A stretch of DNA of 64,000 nucleotides, taken from assembly GCA_037013495.1 (NCBI GenBank), contig CM072808.1, positions 15,502,669-15,566,668 on the forward strand, read 5' to 3'. The position numbers and the translations under genes were made by a program. The number at the start of each line of letters is the position of its first letter. Within the stretch, counting starts at the first letter, position 1. Below, in pieces: positions 12,901 through 23,091 of the stretch. This DNA is from Hippophae tibetana. Taxonomy: Eukaryota > Streptophyta > Magnoliopsida > Rosales > Elaeagnaceae. Below the pieces are notes generated by a model. That model was not told the DNA's origin. It saw nothing but the letters and a program-made list of their open reading frames with translations, and did no database searches.

Positions 12901-15900
12901 TATAAAAAGGGGAGAGGGGACCAACACAATGGGCAGAACAAATGCTTTTCAAAGTTACCATATAACTCTCCATATGAAATTATCCATTATGGTAACAAGA
13001 AATGCAAATGGAAAATTCATACATAACCATATTCTATGTTATGGAGCTTCATTTATAATCACCTGTGGATAGTCTTCATGCTGTGCAAGTAAGCCAGTCC
13101 TGATAGAATATGGCGAGTGAAGTTACGAACTATAGATTCTGTAATAGCTCCGCAATGTTCACGAACATAATTATTGATTGATCCAGGATACACATACTCC
13201 AAATATATGTAAAAGTGATCATCAATCTGGACATAGATCATGTTAATTTTAAAAGCTGTTACCTAATGATAAATAGAAAATAAGACTAGTTCAATAAAGA
13301 ATTAAAGATTCACTTACTGTTTCACTACCATAGTACTGCACAATATTTGGATGCTTTAAATGACGGAGAACTTTAATTTCCTGATGCAAATAATAAAGCA
13401 ACAACTGTAATGCCCGTTAAAATCTTTATATAATCTCTAAGATGCAGTATGGACTAAATTATAAGAAATAAAAGCATGTTTCAGCCTTCAGGTAAAGCAA
13501 TTTTCAAGTTATATGATTGAATGCATCTATCCTGTGAGACTAATTTTCCATCTTCTCTCCTTAAGATTTTTTATCCCTTTCAAAGAAAACAAAATCAATA
13601 AGGAAGTAACCTGCTCCAATTGCTTTATACATTCAGCACATTTGGGATCATCAGGAATAAGATCCACTTCCTTCATTGCACATAAAGCTCCAGTCTCTCT
13701 TTAAACGAATATGACAAACAGACAGAAATAAATTAAATATATTTAATGTAAAAGTAAATATATTTAAAACCAATAAAGACTAAGAGACACTTGCACACCT
13801 GTTGGTTGCAAGATAGACAGTTCCAAATGTACCACGTCCAATACGTTTTCCTTTCTGCCATTGGCCTTTCATCACCGGTGAATATGGGCTTTCCACACTT
13901 GGATGTATGGGAATTGATGGTGATGCCACTGTAGCTCCAGGAGGAAGGGGCAAAGGATGGGCATTGACATGGCAATTACCTTCAGGTCTCTCCAGCAAGT
14001 TCTCTGGGAATGATTTATTATGTGTGCGAAGTGAAATTCCCTTTGGACTTTTTGCAGCGCAACTGGGAGTTTGGGTTGGAGGGCTATGAAGTGGAGAAGG
14101 TTCTGGACTGCATACAACTTTCCTTATAGGAAATTTATCAGAAAAACCAAAATGGTAGACCTGGCATTCTCGAGGAGCCACATGAGAAGGGAAAAAGACA
14201 TCTCCACCATTTGATATACGAGGGCTAACAGCAGGACTTGAGAAGACGCTTGTTGGAGCGCTTCTAGAAGTAACATTCAGCCTCAAGTTGTAATTATTAA
14301 CACGTTCAATGTTTGGCTCTTGTGAAGTTGCCCTATTGTAGATGTTGGAATGGTTGTTTGAAGTAGTGGTAACATACGGCAGTACATCACTAGTACATGA
14401 TCTCTTTGGACAGACAGTAGCAGCAGTACATGAAAAACCATTTGCTAAAATGCACATAGCCGGAGTATTCGGCTGAGAGTTTTGGTTAGAACTTCCATTA
14501 TTCCCATCTTGAGAGGAGCCTCTACGGCAATTGAATGGAGATTTTTCCGAGCTTGTAGAAAATTGCCCGTTCTTCCTAATTGTAGGAGAGGAAAATCACA
14601 ACAATGGATCTACGTCATGATAGAAAGAAAGGCATCAAACATGCACATGCAAACAATAATCACAAATTTACACGAATAAACATATAACATGCTATTAGAT
14701 AAGTATGGAAGGGAAAATTTTGATTCTTAACCAAGGCGTAGCAAATTCATCAGCCAGGTAAATGCTATCCACTTAGGCATAGCATTTTCTAATACAAGCA
14801 TATTGATACCCACTTAGCCAATTACCGATGGAAACATGACAACACACAATGAGAGTATGTAATAACCAATATGACTGACAGTTTTGAACAAATATATATA
14901 TATATATGATTGATAATTCTTGTTAGAGGTGTCAAATGAGTTGAGCTGGTTTAGCTTACCTTACATGAGTTCTCATTCAAATTTATGTAAAATAAGTTCA
15001 GCTCAACTACAATTCTAAAAATTAAAAACAAAAAAAATTATAATTTTATTTATAAACAAAAATATTGATATAAATATTACATTTTTATTATATTTTTGTA
15101 AAACAAGAAAAAAATCAATATCTTTTAATTGCAATATTCCATAATGGTATTATTATATTTATAAAAATGTTCTCATTAACAAAAAAAATTTGTTGAATGA
15201 ATACTGGAGTTGTTTATGAGGTACGTGAAATAGCTTATTTGAGTTCATGAGTTAAATAAAGTGAGCTTTTTCAACTCTTGAGCTCATTAGATCAATCTTA
15301 AATAAGTTGAGCTGCATTTAGCTATTGACACCACTAGTTTAGATTCCAAGAACTCCAGCATCAATGCTTACAAATCTTATAATATATGGGAGAACTGAAA
15401 TCCAGATTTAAGCACACAGCAAATTAAAAGAGCATAGCCACATAGGGATAGCATTTTCTTATGTAAGCACATCTAAAATGCATGATATTAACAATTTCAT
15501 GACAAAATTCATTAAGAAAAAACAAAAAACTTAATTAAGGACTTCATCCATTTCAGGTAACATTTCTTCATTAATATGATTAAGTTGAGCTTGCCAAAAA
15601 AAAAAGCCACCTCCAAAACGGCGAGCACGACCCTTCTCTAGCTATAGAGTCGGGTCTTCTAGCCAAAGTAGCTTCTGGGAGGGGCAAGGGTTGAGGTACA
15701 GCCGAAAATGACCAGTGATACGAGCCAGGAGAAGCCGACGACGACTTAGATTTTAGGGAGGAATCGGGCGAACATGGCGAAGAATGAGATCGCTGAGGGA
15801 AGTGAAATTCAATGTCATCATCACTGACATGCCAAAGCTTTCTCTGCCTTGTAAGCCGCCGCTGAGCAAGCGAGTGGCCAAGATTTTGAAAGAAGTCGCC

Positions 15901-16011
15901 ATCATTGCACTTCCCCTGTTTCAAATCAGAGATAGAGGAAGAAGATTGAGAAGGATAAGAAGAAGCACAATCAGGAGCTGAAACAGAGGCTCTGAAAGAA
16001 GGAGAAGGCAT
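972..16011 (-). CDS. MAPKKK5: MAP kinase kinase kinase, MAPKKK5-like (10 exons)
   Basis: Ser/Thr kinase that would phosphorylate MAP2Ks in immune or developmental MAPK cascades. Exons (minus): 16011-15611, 14575-13799, 13698-13611, 13380-13318, 13226-13063, 12796-12721, 2871-2812, 2613-2488, 1376-1167, 1019-972. Every intron is GT-AG and the phases agree, giving 670 residues. The N-terminal 370 residues are Ser/Pro-rich with an [11 protein letters not shown] basic patch near residues 50-60 and HPLPLPPGA just before the kinase domain. Kinase domain about 373-634: glycine loop [10 protein letters not shown] (379-388), catalytic Lys402 in AMKEV, HRD 497-499, DIKGAN, DFG 517-519, GSPYWMAPE ending at 543, [12 protein letters not shown]. 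All catalytic motifs are intact. The tail is only about 36 residues, against a long tail in relatives such as Arabidopsis MAPKKK5 (about 716 residues in all). Intron 6 is 9.85 kb of nested transposons, so expression is uncertain. MAPKKK3 or YODA are less likely because of the [18 protein letters not shown] stretch. Confidence 0.88.
3577..3925 (+). repeat. Left LTR (conserved part) of the outer Copia element
   Basis: Roughly 350 bp that match 12108-12453 in direct orientation, sharing for example TTGATTGATTAATGAGC and GATTATTTATTAAATCATC. The two look about 85-90% alike by eye, so this is an old insertion. The 300 bp to the left are rich in GATCGATCGA words, which also recur left of the right copy. 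Confidence 0.65.
5256..5988 (+). pseudogene. hAT transposase, N-terminal and central fragment
   Basis: The reading frame opens with an ATG at 5256 ([12 protein letters not shown]). It then runs into the central hAT core: [20 protein letters not shown] at about 5350, [19 protein letters not shown], and at 5671-5988 the [12 protein letters not shown]...[10 protein letters not shown] segment that precedes the dimerisation domain in plant BED-type hAT transposases (DAYSLEEPER/RICESLEEPER kin). The BED zinc finger is absent, and stops fall at about 5558 and 5986. It is clearly a pseudogene. Confidence 0.8.
6086..6347 (-). repeat. LTR of the nested Copia (3' LTR in element sense)
   Basis: TGAAACTG...CCTACA, 262 bp, direct repeat of 10286-10547. 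It is preceded by the target duplication CTGTT and followed by the polypurine-tract complement ending in CTCCCCCTT. Confidence 0.93.
10286..10547 (-). repeat. LTR of the nested Copia (5' LTR in element sense)
   Basis: 262 bp, partner of 6086-6347. The tRNA-Met primer-binding site abuts it on the inside (10274-10285) and the second CTGTT copy follows at 10548-10552. The differences from its partner are nearly all transitions, as expected of a methylated copy. Confidence 0.93.
10556..10896 (+). pseudogene. hAT transposase, C-terminal dimerisation-domain fragment
   Basis: Plus-strand text matches the hATC dimerisation domain: [20 protein letters not shown], then [27 protein letters not shown] and [15 protein letters not shown]. 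This is the other end of the transposase whose central part lies at 5256-5988; the 4.46-kb Copia sits between them. At least three internal stops are visible. It is a pseudogene. Confidence 0.82.
12108..12453 (+). repeat. Right LTR (conserved part) of the outer Copia element
   Basis: Direct-repeat partner of 3577-3925, ending in the same GGGTGCA. It is followed at 12454 by TTATC, the candidate target duplication. About 265 bp of plain intron separate it from kinase exon 6. Confidence 0.65.
14924..15336. mobile_element. hAT-like MITE in kinase intron 1
   Basis: 413 bp bounded by TAGAGGTGTCAA at the left and TTGACACCACTA at the right, that is, terminal inverted repeats matching at 11 of 12 bases. 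Inside, GAGTTGAGCTGGTTTAGCT and the mirror-like AGTTGAGCTGCATTTAGCT extend the inverted pairing. There is no coding capacity. An 8-bp target duplication could not be found (ATTCTTGT versus GTTTAGAT), so the insertion is old or its ends are slightly off. Confidence 0.6.
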
Positions 16012-16431
16012 TGGTGAGAATGATTGAGGTTGTTTGTCAGTAAGGCTTTAAAAATATGATTATTATTAACGAGCCATCAGAAAGAAAGAAAAAAAAAATG
16101 AAAAGCCAATTGGAAACACCTCCGTTGTTTCTCTCTTTGCTTTCTTTTTAGGTCTATTATTTTAAATAAGTAAAATCAGTTCAATTCTACGATGGCTAGG
16201 TCAACAGCTAGACCTTTGGAGGTCAAAGTTGAAAATCAAAATCCAAACTAAGCGTTGAATTCAATCTGGTAAAAGTAGTGATCATAAGAGAGTTGTAAGG
16301 GTCAGAAACACGTTGTTAAGGACTTTCTTAGAGTCAATTTTACAAATATGTGGTTATTAGTGGCTCACGGCTTGAAAATGAACATTCAGTCTTTTATTAA
16401 TTTATGACTAATGTTTATATTTTTTTAAAGG
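16012..16431. other. Upstream region of the kinase gene
   Basis: Likely 5' untranslated and promoter sequence of the minus-strand kinase. A purine-rich run (AGAAAGAAAGAAAAAAAAAATG) lies near 16080. No TATA box or start site could be fixed. Confidence 0.4.
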
Positions 16432-17056
16432 TGAAGTTAATACCGTTAAATTACAATTAATATTTTCATTTTTTTTGGGATAAATAATAAAATTTTCATT
16501 AAAGTTACCAATAACACGTCAAATTAATCAAGAACAAAAATACATAAAAAAAATTAAATTATTAAAATATTATAAATCTTTTTGATCACTTTTGGAACGT
16601 TATTCAACTTATCTTTTATACCTCCTTGATGATTTCTTAATATCTTAGCTATTTATATATTTAAAAAATCTCTCTAAAATAAGTTGGATATATATTAGAT
16701 CTAAAAAAACAAACATACTAAATTTGAAACAAATATGTCTAAATGAAGTTAATACTATTAAATTATAATTAATCTTTTTTTTTAATAAATGATAGAATTT
16801 TCATTAAAATTATGAAGAATACATCAAATTAATCAAGAACAAAAATACATGAAAAAATTGAATCATCAAACTATTATAGATCTTTTTGATCACTTTTTGA
16901 ACATTATTCAAGGGCTATTTTACACTTCTTCTTTTTCCTTTGATAATTTCTTAATATCTTCACTATTTATATATTTGAAAATTTTCTCTAAAATACGTTG
17001 GATATATATTAGATCTAAAAAACAAACATACTAAATTTAAAACAAATATGTCTAAA
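16432..17056. repeat. Two-copy tandem repeat, ~312-bp unit
   Basis: The unit starting TGAAGTTAATAC and ending AAATATGTCTAAA occurs at 16432-16743 and again at 16744-17056. Both copies share CAAATTAATCAAGAACAAAA and TTGGATATATATTAGATC. The differences are mostly single substitutions and short indels, so the duplication is fairly recent relative to the old elements around it. There is no coding capacity. Confidence 0.85.
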
Positions 17057-17330
17057 TAAATCATAACTTGACAAGAAATCATTCTAAATTAAGATCTAGG
17101 TGAAAAAAATATCATTCGAGATTGAAATATGGTGGAAAAACATGGAAAAAATATTATTTATTTAATTATACTAAAACATGTCTAAACTCGAAACAAATAT
17201 GTTTAACAAAAAGTCATTCTATGCTAAGATTTAGGTAAAAAAAACAATATCATTCTAGATCAAAATATGGTAGAAAAAACAAAAAACATTAATTATTTAA
17301 TAATACTAAAAAAATATAAACAAAAGATCT
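17041..17330. repeat. Second, degenerate tandem repeat, ~140-bp unit
   Basis: Two imperfect copies, about 17041-17190 and 17191-17330, share AACAAATATGT, TCATTCTA, TAAGATYTAGG, AATATCATTC and AAATATGGT followed by A-rich tails. They directly follow the 312-bp repeat and may be part of the same unidentified element. Confidence 0.6.
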
Positions 17331-17999
17331 ATCAAAGAGAATGATTTTATGAAGAAAAAAAGTTTTATCCTCGTAGAAAAGTTTAATAAAATGAAAATTT
17401 ATGCTCAAACATTATAAATGAAATTACACTATGATTGAATTTGAAATTTGCTTTATCTACATGTAAATAAGATTTAGTTTACATAATTTATCCAAAAGCG
17501 AGTCCACATTATCATAAATTTTGAAAACTTGATAAATATTACATAAACAATCAACATGAATTTTTTTTTATCTATATCACAAGAAAATTTAGAGCAACAA
17601 AAAAATATATGTGAGAGATATAAAATGTTGTAAATTTTGAGAATTAAGAGTGTTACATGTCATTTTCTCAAAGAAAAATGTTATGTATCCTTGAAAGAAT
17701 GTCTTTTATGCATCTTTGTAAGGCCTACATTGAAAGTAGTTGCATAATGTAAAGCTTACGAAACAACTCGAGAAAAATAAAAAAAATAAATATTAGTTCT
17801 TTTTAAAGAAGTGAAAAATAAACCTCATGTGTAGAGATATATGGGATTATAATGTATGTAGCGTCAGTCGTATGACCTATATAAGTGACTTCACATGGGA
17901 AAAGTTTGCTTATTCATTTTGTAAAAAACAATTCTTATACTTGACATGTGGTGTTTTTCTTAAGGGTGTAATCTTGTTTAAACTTTAGTGGAGTTCTTG
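17331..17999. other. Intergenic, no gene seen
   Basis: AT-rich, with no recognisable protein or repeat. It may be the interior of the DNA transposon whose end lies at 18099. Confidence 0.4.
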
Positions 18000-18099
18000 G
18001 TGGTGAGTTGGCTCACCCGTGGACCGACTTTAAATTTTAAGTCATTTCATTTAAAGTCGGTTCGCTAAACCGACTTTAATGTCCCTTTTTGTAGTAGTG
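18000..18099. mobile_element. Terminus of a CACTA (En/Spm) transposon
   Basis: The sequence ends CCCTTTTTGTAGTAGTG at 18099. Its complement is CACTACTACAAAAAGGG, the canonical CACTA end. Just inside, the subterminal motif ACCGACTTTAA recurs three times in both orientations (18023, 18054 and 18070 areas), as is usual for CACTA subterminal repeats. No opposite terminus was found in this window, so the element is either truncated or its other end has decayed. Confidence 0.7.
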
Positions 18100-19999
18100 T
18101 ATGAACGGATGGGACAAATGTAATCTTAATTAAGGGAAAGATTATGATGTTAGCTTAAGTAGCATTTAGGATTTTGATTTGGAAAAAGTGAGGGAGGGAT
18201 TTGGGATTCTAAGCATTTAAAGTTTTAGTTTTTTTCTCTCTCTCTCTTAGGATATGGTATTTAATTATTTAGCTTTTTAGCTTTTTAGCTTTTTAGCTTT
18301 TTATTCTTATATTCAGTTTATTAGTTCTTTTTTTTATATTCCAAAAATTCCCTTACACATTTAAGTATAAGATCTTGTGGTATTTTATATTTGTACAGGA
18401 ATTTAGTTAAATTAGTATACCATATTTACTTAAAGTAAATTATTTGTATACTAAGTGTACCATATGTAGGGTTATAGTACCTATACAACTATTTTCCTGT
18501 TATATATACCTATCATTCTCTCCATTAAGGTTAAGTTGATAAGTGGCCAAAAAACATGCATGTCGTGTGATTTATCAAAATTAAAAAAAATAAATTAGGC
18601 TTTAATATTATATTTTTATCTAACTATTTCATAAATAATGTTTTTAAAATCACGGGATATGTTTTGATGTATTTTAGGTACCTTTAGACTTTAAAATATG
18701 CTAATGATAAAGAATCGAATAATCCTCACAATTAGGGACAACATAATTGTCATACAATGGAGGGCATAATACAAATATTTATACATAATACATCAAAGAT
18801 GAGTCAAAACATGAAATTAGAAAAATTAAGGGTGCACCACACACATGAGTATATGTGCCATGACACAAGCCTCTTGAATGAATTTCACAGAACTGGAAAT
18901 AGTCTTGCATCGTGGCCTACACATTAAGATTTGCATTTAAGCACTAGATTTTCACCACATCTCTATCCAAAGTACTCCAGGTTTGTTAGATTAGTATTTT
19001 AATTGTTTTAAACCTCTACAACCCTAATCCTAACTACATTGTTACTCTTTTACTATAAATATTGTAGCTAGGATTAACAACAAAATAGACATATATTATA
19101 GACACAAAATTTATAAAAAAAAATATACAAGTGTGTAGAGAAATTGAAGGCTATAGGCAAGATAAGAATGAAAGAGGCAATTAAGAAGATGGAAATCAGC
19201 CATTGACATTAGTTATTAGCTTTCTTATTTTTCTTAGTTTTCTATGATTTTAATTATGATTCTTTCAAAATCCATACCTAGCTAATTATTAATGTGATTA
19301 TGGGTAATTTTCAAATCATAGACTATGATTTTAATTAATATAATGTTATGATGGATTTTTAGACTAAATCCTTTATTTTTTATGTGTTCGAATCTATGTT
19401 TAAAGGTCATAATTATCCATGTATGAATTATAGTAATCAACTAGTTTATTGTATGAATATGTTTAATTCTTATTTAAGATGTTAGTATGTAATTGATGAT
19501 ATTCTTATTCAAAATGATACATTTTGACTTATGTCATAAGTAAAGTTGAAAACCTTCATTACAGGTTACAAATGGTTATAATGCCTAATTTAGTTATCTC
19601 ATTTTCAGAACTTAATGTAATGAATGTGTTATATATAATAAGTGTATCTCTAGGTTGTTCAGGATTTAGGTTGGTTAATATATTATATCATTAATTATTA
19701 AACTGTAAGAAAAGGTGTAGCATGAAGTCTTGTCTTAGGTGCATAGATTTTTCAAGCTAAAATTAAGAATCCAATGATAGTTTTAATACTGATTCATGAA
19801 ATAATTTATTAGATTATAGGCTAGTGGTGATGATAGTTTCATAATCACATATTTCTCTTAATCTGTGCGCTTTTGTATTTTATTTAATATGTTATGTTTT
19901 ATTTTTATTTAAAAATAATTTTCATGACACCATTTACTAATTTACTAACAAGCTAATAAATAGTGATAGTTATAATCACAATCTTTGTGAATTCGACAA
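18100..19999. other. Intergenic AT-rich stretch
   Basis: No gene is supported. An 8-bp tandem repeat lies at 18271-18302. A TGTTAGATTAG start at 18983 followed by TATAAATATTG near 19056 resembles the promoter part of a Copia LTR, but no partner copy was found. Confidence 0.4.
18271..18302. repeat. (AGCTTTTT)4 minisatellite
   Basis: Four perfect tandem copies of the 8-bp unit AGCTTTTT. Confidence 0.9.
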
Positions 20000-22600
20000 C
20001 CTTTATTCTTAATTTACTTATTGTATATACTCTTGAGTTTTTAGGGGTTCCTTTATATAAACACCTCATCCTTCATGATGAATTTTGTATTTGAGTCTTG
20101 AGATGTGTTGTAATGGTTTCCTAGGATGTTATTGAATCCTTATATACTGGTATGTATCAAGTCCTATAATTGTTTGTAACTTTGACTAATTTAGTGGATT
20201 AAGGTATTAGTAACCAAACCATGTAATTGTTTTATGTTATTTCTATTATTTAACACATGTTTTATGTGTTATAAGTTTGTTGCGAGAGTTGTGAATTTTG
20301 AGCAATTTTCATTTTTGATTTCTTGAGAGTTTGAGTAGCAATTCCCAATAATCTGATATCAAATTGAGTCTTTTCATCTTCTAGTAATCATTAGGATTCA
20401 AAAAAATACCATCGAGTCTATTTGTCTTCCCTTGTTTTTTGAAAACCCTAAGGTGATCTAATTGTTTTTCCTTTCATTGGGTCCTATATAGGTTTTCTAA
20501 GTGAGTCGCACTAAAGTTCCAAGATTAGGATTTCTTTCTTAAGAGTGTGTTTGAGTTGTGACTATAATTACAAAGTACCATATAGACCTTTTTGATGACT
20601 CTGGTGATACGTAGTATAGAAAAAGAAATTAAAATCCCTCTTAGTTTAAAAGGATATACATGGTGCCTTAAACACTAATGACCTTTCTAAGGTCACGAAT
20701 GAAGGAAAGAAAAAGGTGGAACAAAAGGTTTCACTACATTACCTTTGAATCTCTAAAAGAAAGTGTTCAAAAAAGTCTTTGAGTAAACTACAACTGCTTT
20801 GGTAATCTCTATACTTGATGATTTGTATTTTAAAAGTGTTTATCTAGTAAAGTTCATATGAAACATACGTTCTATACATTTAAGATGTATCAATCTAAAA
20901 ATCGTGAGTAGAATTTTAATAATTTTAAAAGAATAACTAGAGATCTTGTTTCTATTGACCATAAAATTGAAGATGAAACTCAAGCTATTATTTTATTAAA
21001 TTCTTAGCCTAAAAAATTAAAGAAGTTAAATATGGCATAATGTATGGTAGAGATGAATTATCTCTTGATATGGTAATATCTCTTGAATTATCTCTTGAGA
21101 GCTTTTCCTTCTTCTTGGTTACCAATCGAACATATCAATGCTAAAACCTTATGGCGTTCAGTATACCTTTATTTCATGGCTCCTCTATAGCCATTGGGCT
21201 AAGATTCAATAGCTTATCATGGCTTGGAAAACCTTGTTGCGCTTCTTATCCCAAAAATGATACCTTCGATTCTTGGCTCTTCTATAGCCAATGGGTCAAC
21301 ATCCTTATTAGATTTCTTGGGGTTGATTCACTATTTATTATTGTTGAGTTTCTAAACTTGTTCTTGAGGTTCTCAAACACAAGTTGTCTATAAGTTTCAA
21401 GAAGTGTGCTACAGGGTTCACATCAGAACCTTAGTCTTATGTTGATGCCATGAATTTTTCTGAGTGTGATAAATGGTATGATGGTATGTTTTATTACGTA
21501 TGTCCTGAGTTATAAAAATGCACTAAACGTTTAAGTATTTGCATAAAATTATGCCTATAACATTATGTGTAATGATAAAAACATGCACAATCAATAAATG
21601 TTGTTTAATTTTTTAGCATAATTGTATCACGTACATTTTACTTGCATTTTATTGAGGATATTTTGTTAAAAACTGAATTGATTAACTACATTTTATACCC
21701 AAAACATAAGGGATGCGTTGTAAAAATATCCAAAACATTAAAGTGGTTGCAATTATATCTACAAGAAAATGCAATGTAGAATGCACGTGATACAATTCTT
21801 TTAAAAAGTTAAATGGTAGTTATTAGTGGACATGATTTTATCGATACACATAAATTTTTAGGCATAATTGCAACTATTTAAATGTTTTGGGTATTTTTGT
21901 GACTCATCCCATATGTTGTGGGCATAAAACGTAGTTAACCCATGGTATGATGTTATGTGTAATGAAATGAATTCCTTGAATAAAAATAAAACATGGATTC
22001 TTGTGAAGAAGCCTAAAAATGTTAAACTAGTTGGTTCTAGATGACTCTTTAGGAATTTAGAGTTATTAAGCTAAATTTATTGCATAAGGGTTTTCTCAAA
22101 AAAAAAAAAAGGATGTTGGTTATAATGAAGTGTTTTTACCTGTTGTTAAATTCACTTCAATTAGAATATTGTTGTCCATAGTTGTTTAGCATGAAATGAT
22201 TTTAGAACAAATGAATTTTAAGACTAATTTTTTACATGGTGAATTAGATGAAAATATTGATGTGAAAGAACCTACAAGTTTTATTGAAAAAGGCAAAGAA
22301 AATCTTGCATACTTGTTAAAAATATCTTTGTATGGATTGAAACAATCTCTAAATAGTGGTATGTGAGATTTTATAGTTTCATACTTGACATTATTTTTTA
22401 TATATTCAATTAAGATAACTATGTGTATTTCAAAGTGAATGATCACTCAATATGTTTACTTTTTATTGTATGTTGATGACATGTTAATAACTAGTAAAAG
22501 TGAAATTGAAATATACTCTCTTAAAAGCAAGTTGGACTTTGAGTTTGAAATAAATGACTTAAGAAATGTTAGTAAGATACTAGGTGTTTGGTATTAAATA
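20000..22600 (+). mobile_element. Decayed Copia element remnant
   Basis: A plus-strand Ty1/Copia fossil. The region 20040-20350 looks like the end of an LTR (TATATAAACACC promoter-like word), followed by a possible primer-binding site near 20355. A gag fragment is readable at about 20880-21090 (ITRDLVSIDHKIEDETQAII) and an RT fragment at about 21960-22590 (SLYGLKQ, YVDDMLITS). It is heavily broken. Its right side stops where the Gypsy LTR begins at 22601, so the Gypsy element probably inserted into it. Confidence 0.6.
21610..21945. repeat. Crossed inverted repeats (foldback or MITE-like) inside the Copia remnant
   Basis: The arm at about 21679-21765 (GATTAACTACATTTTATACCC...GGTTGCAATTAT) is closely matched in reverse by 21862-21945. 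A second arm at about 21610-21665 (ATAATTGTATCACGTACATTTTACTTGCATTTT) is matched in reverse by about 21768-21815. The pairs cross rather than nest (order A, B, A', B'). The whole lies between the gag and RT fragments of the Copia remnant and has no coding capacity. Confidence 0.65.
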
Positions 22601-22933
22601 TGTAACAGACATACAACCTAATAAGTGCAGATACCCCGCTAGGGTAAAGCGAGGACATAAAATTGGCTCAACAAAAGGCTTGCGCCCAACGAACTTAGAA
22701 AAGTACACGAACCCAGTCAACAAAAGTACCTCGTCATCAAACAACGAGGTTTTGGATGTCAAGACTTGATAAAGTTATGATATCTCAGTGATCGAGGTTG
22801 TCATCCATGAACGACCTGTATATAAATATCCTCCCCTTGTTTGTAAATGCTTGTAATGAACTATCTAAATTCTGTAAACTAGTTTGTACTATCCAGATCG
22901 CTAATACGCACCCCACTATGTACGTAAAAATAC

Positions 22934-22935
22934 AT

Positions 22936-22975
<40 letters not shown>
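22934..22975. repeat. (AC)n(AT)n microsatellite in the Gypsy LTR
   Basis: ACACACACAC followed by about fifteen AT units. Likely variable in length between individuals. Confidence 0.95.
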
Positions 22976-22980
<5 letters not shown>

Positions 22981-23075
22981 AAATGAGGAGAATACAGGAT
23001 ATATTCAGTCAATGTCATTTCTTGTTTCTCACTAAAAATCACTAAAGTCAAACACATAAATTCTTTCCAAACAAT

Positions 23076-23091
23076 TGGCACCGTCTGGGGG
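23076..23091 (+). other. Primer-binding site of the Tat-type element
   Basis: TGGCACCGTCTGGGGG lies just after the LTR end and before gag, close to the TGGCGCCGTCTGGGGA form common in Tat elements. Confidence 0.75.

Noticed and set aside
15580-15610. Extension of kinase exon 1 (WLFFLASST)
   Set aside because: The GT donor at 15610-15609 (GGAG|GTGGC) joins in phase to exon 2 and gives family-like text. The extension is hydrophobic intron read-through.
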